Below, piece after piece: positions 1 to 9,485 of a stretch of 64,000 nucleotides of DNA. Under the pieces are notes generated by a model. That model had not been told where the DNA came from, searched no databases, and worked only from the letters and a program-made list of their open reading frames with translations. The DNA lies in assembly GCA_046051225.1 (NCBI GenBank), contig JBJOOR010000001.1:1-64000 (forward strand), given 5' to 3'. How positions within the stretch are numbered: position 1 is the stretch's first letter; each line of letters begins with the position of its first letter. The translations under genes and the position numbers were made by a program. This DNA is from CAIODY01 sp046051225 (lineage in GTDB: Bacteria; Bacteroidota; Bacteroidia; Chitinophagales; CAIODY01).

Positions 1-2
1 CA

Positions 3-2006
3 GGTGGTGTAGAAAAAACAAACTGCATGAAAACTGATAATAAAGGCAATACTTATACTTGTGGTTATATGTATTACAATCCTAAAGTACAAGGATTGCA
101 TGGTGGCAAAGCAATTACACAATTAGTCATGAATCATTCTAACATGAATAATAATGTTGGATTTATTGCCAAGCATAATTGCAATGGTAATTTAATTTGG
201 ATTAATTTATTGTTTGATACACTTAGTGGTGGTATGATAAAAGATTTTTCGATTGATACAAGTGGCAATGTATATTTTGTTGCTGATTTAAATGGTTGGG
301 GCAGGTCAAATGTTTATTGGAACGATTCTTTGATAAGTGTTCCGTCATCTCCTGCAACTACATTAGGTGCAAGTGTATTGTTTAAAATAAATAGTTCAGG
401 TAGGTTAGTTTGGCGTTGGTCTATTTTGGATGTATATGGCAGTAGTAGCCCTTTACAATTTGCAGTTGCAGCTATGGTAAATTATCAACAATATGACCCA
501 AGTTTTATGCTTGTAAAAAATGATACTTTATTCACTTTAGGAACTGTGGATACATTTAGTTATACCTATGGGTATATAAGTGTGTTAAGATTTAATACAA
601 ATTCAGGAACACTCATTGAGAGAAACAGAATAATAAAAGCTCAAAGTGGTAGTGGAATTCAAATTAAAGGCTTTGGAATAAATACACAAGGGAATTTTTT
701 AGCAGCATTAAATATCCAGCAGGATACATTGAAAATATTAGATACCACTTTAGTTATTCCTAACAACTATGATAGAGGAGTAATGTTTTCTTTTAACAAA
801 ACACATATTATTAAACTATATACATTATTGCATGATACGGCAACTTTTTATTCATGCGATATGCTATCAAATACGAATTCATTTACAATTGGATTTGGGA
901 GTAGAACAGGCGAAATTGTGGTTGGCAATTATGTAATGCCGACACACACTCATGACGGTCCAATTTTTCAAGGTTTTGATGGGTCATATCCAATAGCTAA
1001 GTTTACTGATATTGATAAAATGGAATGGGCAATAGCACCTGACACATTAAAAGGAGCAGGTGGAATATTTCTGAATTCAGCATCTGATAAAACAGGTAAA
1101 GTATACACACCACTTTATATTTCAGATTACGTAAAAATGAAAAATATGCAATGGAATTTACCAACTCAACACAATTGGAATCCAATAGTTAAATGGGCGA
1201 ATAACAAGGATTCAATTATTGATACAATAAGCCAAATTAAAACTATACAAGGCAATATATATGGACATTATGTAAATATTAATTACTTAAGTATTCATGA
1301 AAATGGAAATATTTCAGCAAGTGGTGAGTTTAAAAGTAATAGTATTATTACGCCAAATGATACAGCACCATCTTTTGGCGGCAACAATGATTTGTTTGTA
1401 ATAAAATATGGTAATGATTGTAATGATACAAATGCTTTAATAGAACCTGTTGCAACAGAATTATTGATAGCTACTTGTCAGAATAATGATTCTGTAGAAC
1501 TAAATTGGCAAGACAAAAGCAATATTGAATTTGGGTATCATATTTATAGAGCAACTGCATTAAATGGTGCTTATACTTTAATAAAAACGCTGCCAAAAAA
1601 TTCAACTCAATATACGGATAATACACTTTCAGTAAATACAAATTATTACTACAAAGTTGCAGCGTATAATAATATTGGCGATGGTGCATTTAGTTTAGAT
1701 AGTTCTAAAAGTTGTAAAATATTGGGTGTAGAAAATTCACATCTTAAAAATAATCAGTTAAAAATTTACCCTAATCCAACACAAACAGGTCAATTTACAA
1801 TTGACGTAAATGACGTAAATAACAGCAATGCACAATTACAAATTAGCAACTACATAGGTCAAATTTTAATTAACAAACAAATACAATTACATCAAAACTC
1901 AAATCAATATAAAATTGATTTAAGTAATTATTCATCAGGTACATATTTAGTAACTGTTAAAACCTCAACAGGTATGTATAATCAGAAGGTGATGGTGGTG
2001 AGGTAA
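3..2006 (+). CDS. T9SS-sorted secreted protein, 5' end cut by window edge
   Basis: The reading frame is open to the first base of the window (codons from position 3 read G-G-V-E-K-T-N-C before the first ATG at 27), so the true start lies to the left. The visible part is a large secreted or surface protein. Its N-terminal region has SBBP/beta-propeller-like strands of the type TDNKGNTYTCGY. A fibronectin type III-like domain lies around residues 480-565, and the last ~80 residues are a type A T9SS sorting domain (IYPNPTQTGQFTI..., ending in GMYNQKVMVVR). Such cargo crosses the outer membrane by the type IX system and is usually attached to the cell surface. No catalytic motif is visible. Confidence in the sorting domain is high; the function is unknown. 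Confidence 0.8.
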   Translation, partial: GGVEKTNCMKTDNKGNTYTCGYMYYNPKVQGLHGGKAITQLVMNHSNMNNNVGFIAKHNCNGNLIWINLLFDTLSGGMIKDFSIDTSGNVYFVADLNGWGRSNVYWNDSLISVPSSPATTLGASVLFKINSSGRLVWRWSILDVYGSSSPLQFAVAAMVNYQQYDPSFMLVKNDTLFTLGTVDTFSYTYGYISVLRFNTNSGTLIERNRIIKAQSGSGIQIKGFGINTQGNFLAALNIQQDTLKILDTTLVIPNNYDRGVMFSFNKTHIIKLYTLLHDTATFYSCDMLSNTNSFTIGFGSRTGEIVVGNYVMPTHTHDGPIFQGFDGSYPIAKFTDIDKMEWAIAPDTLKGAGGIFLNSASDKTGKVYTPLYISDYVKMKNMQWNLPTQHNWNPIVKWANNKDSIIDTISQIKTIQGNIYGHYVNINYLSIHENGNISASGEFKSNSIITPNDTAPSFGGNNDLFVIKYGNDCNDTNALIEPVATELLIATCQNNDSVELNWQDKSNIEFGYHIYRATALNGAYTLIKTLPKNSTQYTDNTLSVNTNYYYKVAAYNNIGDGAFSLDSSKSCKILGVENSHLKNNQLKIYPNPTQTGQFTIDVNDVNNSNAQLQISNYIGQILINKQIQLHQNSNQYKIDLSNYSSGTYLVTVKTSTGMYNQKVMVVR

Positions 2007-2048
2007 TAGAAAAAATATCTTATTCAACAATTAGTAAATTTAATTAAA

Positions 2049-2825
2049 ATGGCAAAATTTTCACCTCAATATAATCCCCACAAAATAACTGCAACAACAA
2101 GGTGTTTTATTGAGTATGCTTTTTATACAGTATTTATTCTCTCGATTTTATACGAAGTAGTTCCTTTTCCAAAGATATTAGAACCGCTGAAGGATTTTAT
2201 CGCAGTCGTTAATACTATTAGCATTTTTGTTTTCTTTGGATTAGAAATCATTGTTGAATATTTTTTGTATCCGCAATCAGAACAAAGAAGAAGAGATGAT
2301 TTTATTGATAATTCTTTCGGGTCAAATTTCTCTATCGTCAACTCAATTGAATATTATGACAACGAAGAGATTAAAAAAGGTCTATATAAATCAGCTTCTA
2401 ATCTTTTTGAGAATTGTTTTTTTACTTACTCCCTTAGTAAAGTAATAACAGTTAGAAGAATTATCCTTCCTGTAATCATTTTAATTTCAGTTTTGGTTTG
2501 TGCTTTTTATGGATTTAAAAACAATTCAATTGCTCAACCTATTTTACAAATTTTATTTTCCGCAAATATGCTTGGCTTATTAATTAAACATTTAATTTTC
2601 CTAAATAGATTAAATAGCATTTTAGATTTTTGGGTGGTGCTATTTCAGAACCCCGATTTCAAAGTAAATTCCAATAAATATGAAGCAACCATTTATCGAA
2701 ATTGGTTAACTTATGAAACTTTATTAAGTAGAATTCAACCTAACATCTCCCAAAAAGTATTTGATGAAATGAATCCTATTTTAACAACTGAATGGAATAA
2801 TATGAAAATAACGTATAATATCTAA
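2049..2825 (+). CDS. Four-TM membrane protein, candidate CBASS pore-forming effector
   Basis: The 258-aa protein has four clear hydrophobic segments at about residues 20-38, 49-73, 137-156 and 163-185. The long loop between the second and third is charged and begins with a QRRRDDFIDNSFG stretch near residue 79. There is no signal peptide or enzymatic motif. It ends only 4 nt before a CD-NTase-like nucleotidyltransferase, so the two are almost certainly co-translated. Small multi-TM proteins next to CD-NTases are typically the cyclic-nucleotide-gated membrane effectors of CBASS anti-phage systems; the four-TM layout fits the S-4TM class described for SMODS-associated genes. The effector role is inferred from topology and context, not from a diagnostic motif. 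Confidence 0.6.
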   Translation: MAKFSPQYNPHKITATTRCFIEYAFYTVFILSILYEVVPFPKILEPLKDFIAVVNTISIFVFFGLEIIVEYFLYPQSEQRRRDDFIDNSFGSNFSIVNSIEYYDNEEIKKGLYKSASNLFENCFFTYSLSKVITVRRIILPVIILISVLVCAFYGFKNNSIAQPILQILFSANMLGLLIKHLIFLNRLNSILDFWVVLFQNPDFKVNSNKYEATIYRNWLTYETLLSRIQPNISQKVFDEMNPILTTEWNNMKITYNI

Positions 2826-2829
2826 AAAT

Positions 2830-3627
2830 ATGGCTGCAACAATTGAAAATAAATTAAAATCTCTTGCTAATGATTACTATATTAGTAAAGACAGTAATGA
2901 AAAAATTAAAATTGAGAATTCCTTAACCAATATTAAATCTAAGCTAAAAAAAGAATTTAAAGAGGATATTGTTGACATCGAGGTATTTGGTTCTTATGTT
3001 AGGAAAACAAATCTTCCTCGACACTATGATGAAAAATCGGACATTGATTTGATGGTAATATTTAATCATAATAACATTAACGTTAATCCATCTACCTATA
3101 GAAAACATTTGCATGATTTTGTTCAAAAATACTACGGCAATTCAATTTCATACAAGTCTCAACCTGCTGTTGTTTTGGAATTGGATTTTATTAAATATGA
3201 TATGGTGCCAGCATATAAAGAAGAAAGTTGGTTATTCTCTACAAATACATATATCCCTCAGAGTAATACTGATTGGATGAAGACATCTCCTCATGAATTT
3301 TCAAAAGAACTCGACGAAATAAATGAAAAGTATGAATTCAATGTAAAAAGAATAATTAGGCTTTTAAAAGCTTGGAATGCGAAATGTGGTTACCCAATTG
3401 AATCATTTGAGTTGGAAAAAGAAATCGCTGATTTCAATTTTTCAAATGAAACTCTTGAATCAGGTTTTTTGTATGCAATTGATGAATTAAGTTCATCACG
3501 ATATTCAAATAGTGCAGAAGAAAAAATTGAATCACTCCAATACAATGCAGAGAAAGTGAAAGATGCTTTAGATGATAATGATGCAACGGCTGCTCTAAAA
3601 TGGTTGGGACGAATTTTACCAATTTAA
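2830..3627 (+). CDS. CD-NTase-like (SMODS) nucleotidyltransferase, CBASS synthase
   Basis: This 265-aa protein carries the polymerase-beta-type nucleotidyltransferase signature: FGSYVRKT with G54-S55, then SDIDLMV with the metal-binding pair D71 and D73, and a third acidic residue D124 in KYDMVPA. A helical second half contains RIIRLLKAWN and ESFELE, typical of CD-NTase/OAS-like enzymes. Such enzymes make cyclic di- or trinucleotides on phage infection and switch on a neighbouring effector. It lies 4 nt after the four-TM gene. It is somewhat short for the family but all catalytic residues are present. The clade and product cannot be read from sequence. A stand-alone nucleotidyltransferase of another role is the alternative, less likely given the neighbour. 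Confidence 0.75.
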   Translation: MAATIENKLKSLANDYYISKDSNEKIKIENSLTNIKSKLKKEFKEDIVDIEVFGSYVRKTNLPRHYDEKSDIDLMVIFNHNNINVNPSTYRKHLHDFVQKYYGNSISYKSQPAVVLELDFIKYDMVPAYKEESWLFSTNTYIPQSNTDWMKTSPHEFSKELDEINEKYEFNVKRIIRLLKAWNAKCGYPIESFELEKEIADFNFSNETLESGFLYAIDELSSSRYSNSAEEKIESLQYNAEKVKDALDDNDATAALKWLGRILPI

Positions 3628-3676
3628 TCTAACTGAAATTTTAGAGCATAAACAATCACTTAATAAAATAATTAAA

Positions 3677-4702
3677 ATGAAAATAAAAGCACTTAAATTA
3701 ATTCAAAATAAACATGTTATGTACATGTTTATTTTATCAGCTGGAACTTTAAATGAAAAATTCGACATTTCACGTAGAAAGGAAAATAAAGTAACTAATG
3801 ACGAAGGCTATCAAAGGTCTTTTGGTTCAAGCAGATTAGCAAATATCAAAAACTATCTTTTAAAGGAAATGGGTATTATTCCTAATTCAATTTTGGTAAA
3901 TATTGATAAGGGTAAGTATTCTTACAATGAGAAGACAAGTGAACTTACAATTAATGATGAGCCATCTATAGGTTTTATTATTGATGGGCAACACAGGGTT
4001 TTAGGAACATTTAATTCTGACCCTAAAATACTATTGCCTGTTGTAGCCACAACAGGATTGGATGTTGTAGCTCAAGCGCAATTGTTTATAAAAATCAATC
4101 AAACTCAAAAAGGAGTTCCAACTTCTCTTTATTTAGACTTACTTGATTTAACCGAAGGGCAAATTGCAAATTTTGATGACGAAGAAATTAATAATTTGGG
4201 CGAACGTAGAGCAATCGAAATTGCCAAAAGATTGAATGAAGAAATGGATAGCCCATTTTTTGACAAAGTAAATACTGTTGGAGAAAAAGTAAGCGGAGTT
4301 TCGTTAGTCTCTTTTAAGTCAAATCTTTTAGAATATGTTGACCCAAAAAATGGCAAATACAGCCAGTTCGGATTTGAAGAGCAATACTCTATTTTTAAAA
4401 TTTATTTTAAAGCAATTAAAGCCGTTTATTTAGAACAATGGGACAAGCACGTATTTTTTAAAACTGTAACTTTTGGGGCTATGATGAAATCGATGTATGA
4501 AGTTTTTAATCTTGTAACACAGAAAGGTTCGTTTTCAACAATTAATGCAGTCAAAGTATTGGAAATAGTTAAAGATTTTAATTTTGGGAGCGGTGAATAT
4601 GGAAGTGGGTTTAAAGCTCAAGATAATTTAGCAAAAGCTTTTATTGCAAAACTGAAATCGTCTATGAAAGAGAGTGGTACAACAATAAAAATTGGAGATT
4701 AA
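3677..4702 (+). CDS. DGQHR-domain (DndB-like) protein
   Basis: The 341-aa protein has the family-defining DGQHR motif at residues 103-107 in IGFIIDGQHRVLGTF. Upstream is the associated GYQR (residues 44-47), and downstream is FIKINQTQKGV (~145-155). DGQHR proteins have a ParB/sulfiredoxin-like fold. They include DndB/DptB-type proteins that bind DNA or control phosphorothioation, and many unassigned members in defence islands. No Dnd modification genes are present here, so it is unlikely to act as DndB proper. The start follows the nucleotidyltransferase stop by 49 nt. Its stop overlaps the next start codon by one base (TAATG), implying translational coupling. The family call is good; the role is unknown. 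Confidence 0.75.
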   Translation: MKIKALKLIQNKHVMYMFILSAGTLNEKFDISRRKENKVTNDEGYQRSFGSSRLANIKNYLLKEMGIIPNSILVNIDKGKYSYNEKTSELTINDEPSIGFIIDGQHRVLGTFNSDPKILLPVVATTGLDVVAQAQLFIKINQTQKGVPTSLYLDLLDLTEGQIANFDDEEINNLGERRAIEIAKRLNEEMDSPFFDKVNTVGEKVSGVSLVSFKSNLLEYVDPKNGKYSQFGFEEQYSIFKIYFKAIKAVYLEQWDKHVFFKTVTFGAMMKSMYEVFNLVTQKGSFSTINAVKVLEIVKDFNFGSGEYGSGFKAQDNLAKAFIAKLKSSMKESGTTIKIGD

Positions 4703-5604
4703 TGGACTTGTCAGAAATTGCTATTGCATTTAATGATTGCAATGCTGAAACGAGCGGACACTCATTTAAAGACTATGTAGATGCGAAAAAACAAAATGGA
4801 TTGGTTTTTTCAAGAGGGGTTATAGTTGATGATGCAAACAATTTTATCCTTTATGATTGTGAAAAACTGCTAACAAAGGCAATACTTAATTCTATTTCAG
4901 CAGACTTATTATCTTGTAATGGTTTATTTAATTGGAGTTTTGTTAGTTCGTATTATTCCAGTTTTTTTGCAGTCCAAGCATTAAACAGACTTCAATTAAA
5001 CTTTACTGGTTATCATTCTAAATGCGAATTGATAAATTTCCATAGGAAGGAAATCAATTTGTTTGAAAATCCTAAATCAACAGGCTCTCATGTGGAACAG
5101 TTTGAATTATTTAAAACAAATGCAAAAGAGTTTAAAAAGAATAAAGGAGATAGGTTTTGGAATATAGGCTTAGGAAATTTTGAAGAAATTGAAGGCTACA
5201 ATTCCGAACCCAATTTAAGAAATGAAATTAATTATTCTATTTCGATACTGCATAAATTTTATTACGAACTTTCAATTTCAAAGAATGATTATAATAAAAT
5301 TGTTAGAGATAATTTAAGGTCTCCTTTTATAGAAAGAGAAACTATTTCATTACCACCAAATTTTGCAAGACGAGCATCTAAAATTGCGATTGCAAGAATT
5401 AGAGTTTTATCATCTGTTATGAATTACATTGCAAATTATAATTCAGAATACAAAAGTTACTTTGAAAGAAACATGAGAAATAGAATTATTCCAATCAAGG
5501 GACGATACCCCTTTATTAGTAATTGGCTATTAAACCAATTAGAGGATTGGCTTAAATTTCACGAACTTCCAATTGAAGAAGTAAAGGTAAAGACAATACT
5601 ATAA
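4702..5604 (+). CDS. Unknown 300-aa protein coupled to the DGQHR gene
   Basis: I do not recognise a named family. The protein is soluble and mostly helical. Around residues 76-95 the segment with SSYYSSFFAVQALNRL resembles the Tyr/Phe-rich helix of HEPN-fold proteins. It is followed by several His/Arg residues (GYHSK, FHRKE), but a clean HEPN R-x4-6-H catalytic motif is not convincing. The C-terminal third is basic and aromatic. The start codon overlaps the DGQHR stop codon (TAATG), so the two are translated as a pair, and they may form a complex. HEPN membership is a weak inference. Confidence 0.55.
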   Translation: MDLSEIAIAFNDCNAETSGHSFKDYVDAKKQNGLVFSRGVIVDDANNFILYDCEKLLTKAILNSISADLLSCNGLFNWSFVSSYYSSFFAVQALNRLQLNFTGYHSKCELINFHRKEINLFENPKSTGSHVEQFELFKTNAKEFKKNKGDRFWNIGLGNFEEIEGYNSEPNLRNEINYSISILHKFYYELSISKNDYNKIVRDNLRSPFIERETISLPPNFARRASKIAIARIRVLSSVMNYIANYNSEYKSYFERNMRNRIIPIKGRYPFISNWLLNQLEDWLKFHELPIEEVKVKTIL

Positions 5605-5712
5605 TCGTCAGTTTTAATTGTTATTATTTGTGCTGTTTTATTTATTGTTTGGCATATTAATAACTATGGCTTTTAATTATAATACACTCTTGTAAAAAAA
5701 ATAAAATCTAAA

Positions 5713-8700
5713 ATGATATACTACACCCTCGAAAAACACTTATTTGAAATTTGTAGAGAAGAAAAAGAATATGAACTACTTTACAATATTTGGAATCTGA
5801 ATAAAAAGAACCTTACAGGAACTTTACAAAATGTGGTTTTTAACTTTCCCCATTATAGTATTCATGATGGAAGCCATTCCTCAACTATTATCAGTAATAT
5901 TGAATCATTCCTTGGCGAAGATAGAATCAAAAAACTTGAACCAACCGATACTTGGTTAATTTTAATGTCTGCATATTCCCATGATATTGGAATGGTTGTG
6001 ATGAATAACACAATTGAAAAGTCAATAAATAACATCCAGTTCAAAAGTTATTTAGCTGATTTAAGCAATCAAAAGAGGGATATTGATTTAAAAAATGCTG
6101 CTGATTTGCTGCAAAAATTATTTAAAGGAGAAGCAATTTCAGAACTCAAATCAGTACTTCAAATTAGAAAAGCTATTACGCTTGTTATTGCTGAATTTTT
6201 CAGAAAAAACCACTACATTAAAAGTCAAGAAGTTTTGAATGGGAAAGATGCAAGTTTTAAGCAATTATTATCCAATTTTTATAGTGATTTAATTCCGAGC
6301 AGGCTCCTTGTTTTGCTTGGCGAAATTGCCTATTCGCATGGAGTTGGGTTCGAGTATATTTTGGATAAACTACAAAGAGAATCAAATGGAATTTTAAGAG
6401 ATAAAATTCATCCACGTTTTATTGCTTGTCTTTTGAGATTAGGCGATTTGTTGGATGTTGATGATAAAAGGTTTAACCCGATTTCGGAAAAACTTTTAGA
6501 TGAACAACTTCCTTCAACTTCTCAAAATCATAAATTAAAACATGCTTCGATTAAACATTTACTAATTAAGGAAAACAATATTGAGGTAACTGTTGATTGC
6601 CCAAAAGAAGAAGTTTATATTGTTGCACGCCAATGGTTTGATTGGGTCGAAGATGAAGTTGAAAAGCAGTCAAAAAATTGGAATGACATTGCACCTGAAT
6701 ATTTTGAAGGATTCCCCCCAGTAATAAAACCAAATGGGATAAAAGTTTTATTCAAAGGAAACGAAACAGATAAAGCCTTGATGAATTTAAGATTTTCAAT
6801 TAAACCTGAAAAAGCAATCGAAATTTTTGAAGGAAAAGGTATTTATGAAGATTCATCCTTTGTATTTATTAGAGAAGTTGTTCAAAATGCAATCGATGCA
6901 AGTAAAATTCAACTTTGGAGAGACATTCAATTCGGCATTTATGATGAGTTAATAGTAGAGCATTTAAATCGCAAGTATGGTTCTGTTGAAAAAGCGGATA
7001 CTGCTGAACTTCACAAAAGAATTTTTTTTCCCGATGATATTCCATTTGATGTTTATAAAAATTATCAAGTGGACTTGAAAATAGATTATGAAAATGCAAA
7101 AAAAGATAGTTTAATTTTCAAAGTAATTGATAAGGGGTGTGGTATTTCAAGAAAGGATTTACTGCGAATGACTAATAACGTTGGAGAAAGCAGAAGTAAA
7201 GATTTAGATTATTTAGAGTTTAAAAACTCAATGCCTTATTGGTTAAAACCAACTGGTGCATTTGGAATTGGTTTGCAGTCTGTATTTCTTGTGGCAGATT
7301 CTTTTTTATTAAAAACAAAAGCTGAAGATTGCAGTGCGTATGAAATTGTTTTTAATAGCTCAAAAGATGGGATGTATTCACATATTAGAGATTCCAAACT
7401 AAAAATTCCAAGGGGGACAACAGTTGAGATAAAAATCCCCAAAGAAAAATTTGACGATGTTTTTGGCACTTCATGGAATATGTTTCTTTTAGGAAAATTT
7501 GATTACTTTAGTACAGATGAATCTCAATATATAGGGAAAATTGAAGAATATCTTTTAGAAACTCTGTTTGAAATAGAAGAACTGAATATCTATTTAACGA
7601 ATGGGAGAAAGATAAAAGACTCTTTATTTTCTTTACCTAATCCATGGAAAGAGAAGATGCCAATCTCATTCAGAGATGATGATTCTGAGCCATCATTTCA
7701 AGTAACTATCATTTTTATTGAGGATAGAAATATATTATTTTGTTTTGATGAAAAAACAGATGTTGGTTCGCAAATTAAAATAGAAGTTAGAGATTCACTT
7801 GATAATTTGTTTCTAACAAATTATCAAGTGATATCAAGGAACATGTTTCAAGTTAGAGATATTACAATCAAAGACTCACAATATGGATTCCACATGCTAC
7901 CTTATTTTGGAATTTGGTGGAATTTGTTAAACCCAGATTCTGATAAAATTCTAAATATTTCAAGAAGTAAATTAATAAATGAAACAAAAGAAAAGCATAA
8001 CGATATTTTTATAGAAACAATACTACCTAAAATGTTAAAGCTTCAATGGATGGCTATCAACGATAAAAATTTTATAAGAGAAGCTCAAAATAATGGTATT
8101 TCAGTCGATAAGATTGAAACAATAAAATATCACATATCTCAAACGGCTAAATTCAATAATGTTAAAGGTTGTGTGATTGGTGATAATTTTAAGGATATAT
8201 GTTTCCCACTTACCGTAATTATTAATAAAAACAATTTAAAGCAAGTAAGTTTATACGAATTATATAATGCCGATAAAATTATCGGTGTTTATATGCATCA
8301 AATGCATACGGACAAAGGAATATGGGATGCTTACATTGAGGCAAACAAGAATGATATTATAAAATCTGCCAAAGAATTAGAAGGTGATTTTATAATGTTT
8401 TATGAACAATATTTTGATAAACCCTTAATAAGACATTTTTTACAAAATGTAAAGAAGGTAGAAGCCACAAATGGAAGAAAAGAAGAAATTTCGCTTTATC
8501 AATATTCACAAGCTATTGATGACAACACCAAATGTTTAAATTTAGATGCTGAACTTGTTAAAACAACAATTCAGGGAATCTTCCAACTAATAATACATGA
8601 TGATACCCTTGAAAGACCAATAATTCTAAGTATCCGTCCATATGGAGAAATCATAGGAGTTCGAGAGGTTCGATATCAAATATTAAGTAGATTTCACAAT

Positions 8701-8979
8701 AGACTTGGAGCCTATGCTTTTATCATTTCCCCTTTTAGGTCTGTTTCTGAATCAAACGAACTATTTAAAAAGTATGAAGAAGAAGTTAGGACTAAAGATA
8801 AAACTGGTTTAGTGAAAACTTTATTGGAAAATGACGTTGAAAGATTAATTCCACATAAATTATCAAATTGGATTATTGAATACTCTCCGTATAAAAATGA
8901 GAAAACAATAACTCGTGAGATGATTTTAAAAGAGTATTGCAATTTGATTGCTGATGCAATGATTGGAAAAAATGAGTAA
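5713..8979 (+). CDS. HD domain fused to HSP90-like (GHKL) ATPase, 1088 aa
   Basis: An N-terminal HD-type region has H51-D52...H55 (SIHDGSHSST) and H90-D91 (YSHDIGMV), followed by RLGDLLDVDDKRF around residue 240. A GHKL/HSP90-type ATP-binding domain follows. It has the N-box FIREVVQNAIDAS near residues 384-396, G1 box DKGCGIS near 473-479, and G2 box GAFGIGLQS near 515-523. About 500 further residues without recognised motifs follow. Catalytic HD histidines and aspartates and all Bergerat-fold boxes appear intact. Proteins of this layout occur in bacterial accessory and defence loci, but the substrate is unknown. The gene starts 108 nt after the 300-aa gene, so it may have its own promoter. 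The domain call is strong; the function is open. Confidence 0.75.
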   Translation: MIYYTLEKHLFEICREEKEYELLYNIWNLNKKNLTGTLQNVVFNFPHYSIHDGSHSSTIISNIESFLGEDRIKKLEPTDTWLILMSAYSHDIGMVVMNNTIEKSINNIQFKSYLADLSNQKRDIDLKNAADLLQKLFKGEAISELKSVLQIRKAITLVIAEFFRKNHYIKSQEVLNGKDASFKQLLSNFYSDLIPSRLLVLLGEIAYSHGVGFEYILDKLQRESNGILRDKIHPRFIACLLRLGDLLDVDDKRFNPISEKLLDEQLPSTSQNHKLKHASIKHLLIKENNIEVTVDCPKEEVYIVARQWFDWVEDEVEKQSKNWNDIAPEYFEGFPPVIKPNGIKVLFKGNETDKALMNLRFSIKPEKAIEIFEGKGIYEDSSFVFIREVVQNAIDASKIQLWRDIQFGIYDELIVEHLNRKYGSVEKADTAELHKRIFFPDDIPFDVYKNYQVDLKIDYENAKKDSLIFKVIDKGCGISRKDLLRMTNNVGESRSKDLDYLEFKNSMPYWLKPTGAFGIGLQSVFLVADSFLLKTKAEDCSAYEIVFNSSKDGMYSHIRDSKLKIPRGTTVEIKIPKEKFDDVFGTSWNMFLLGKFDYFSTDESQYIGKIEEYLLETLFEIEELNIYLTNGRKIKDSLFSLPNPWKEKMPISFRDDDSEPSFQVTIIFIEDRNILFCFDEKTDVGSQIKIEVRDSLDNLFLTNYQVISRNMFQVRDITIKDSQYGFHMLPYFGIWWNLLNPDSDKILNISRSKLINETKEKHNDIFIETILPKMLKLQWMAINDKNFIREAQNNGISVDKIETIKYHISQTAKFNNVKGCVIGDNFKDICFPLTVIINKNNLKQVSLYELYNADKIIGVYMHQMHTDKGIWDAYIEANKNDIIKSAKELEGDFIMFYEQYFDKPLIRHFLQNVKKVEATNGRKEEISLYQYSQAIDDNTKCLNLDAELVKTTIQGIFQLIIHDDTLERPIILSIRPYGEIIGVREVRYQILSRFHNRLGAYAFIISPFRSVSESNELFKKYEEEVRTKDKTGLVKTLLENDVERLIPHKLSNWIIEYSPYKNEKTITREMILKEYCNLIADAMIGKNE

Positions 8980-8999
8980 TGCAGATTTTTTGATTTAAA

Positions 9000-9371
9000 A
9001 TGAAAAAAGTAACCCATGAACTGCAAGCAATTCGATATGCCTATTTTTTAAATCAAGCATTTGCAAAAGGTGCAAAAATTAAAAAAGCAAAAGAAGAGGA
9101 TTTTTTGAAATTGTATAATGCTGAAAATAAAAAATTTAATTGGATAGGTGGCACAAAAGAAGATGAGTTAGAAAAAGCCAAAGACCAATTGAGAAAAGCA
9201 GCCGAAACATTCATCTCTAATGCATCAAGTTTAATCGAAAGAAGATTATTCAGAATACTTTTAAATGATATTGAAGACGCAAAATCGTCAGAACAAATAT
9301 ATTGTGCTGCGGAAGGAGGTTTGGAAGCTATTGAATTTGTAAAACGAAATAATAGTATTTTATTCAATTAA
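9000..9371 (+). CDS. Small helical protein downstream of the HD-ATPase
   Basis: A 123-aa soluble protein, rich in Lys, Glu and Ala and predicted almost all-helical, that begins 20 nt after the HD-GHKL ATPase stop. No signal peptide or known motif is visible. The spacing suggests it is the last gene of the same transcript and perhaps a small partner of the ATPase. The antisense open frame over the same bases is a shadow. The coding call rests on operon position and normal start context; the function is unknown. Confidence 0.6.
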   Translation: MKKVTHELQAIRYAYFLNQAFAKGAKIKKAKEEDFLKLYNAENKKFNWIGGTKEDELEKAKDQLRKAAETFISNASSLIERRLFRILLNDIEDAKSSEQIYCAAEGGLEAIEFVKRNNSILFN

Positions 9372-9485
9372 AATTTCGAATCAATGATAAAAAAGAACCT
9401 TTATCTGCTGTTTGATTTTCATATAAAAAATAATACTTTATTTTTTTAAAAACCTATTTATTTATAATCTATAAATTACATTAAA

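Noticed and set aside
3677..4702. Dnd phosphorothioation locus
   Set aside because: The DGQHR protein is DndB-like, but no DndA/C/D/E or SspB-type genes are present.
8712..9026. 104-aa minus-strand frame over the ATPase 3' end
   Set aside because: Fully antisense to a well-supported gene and without motif.
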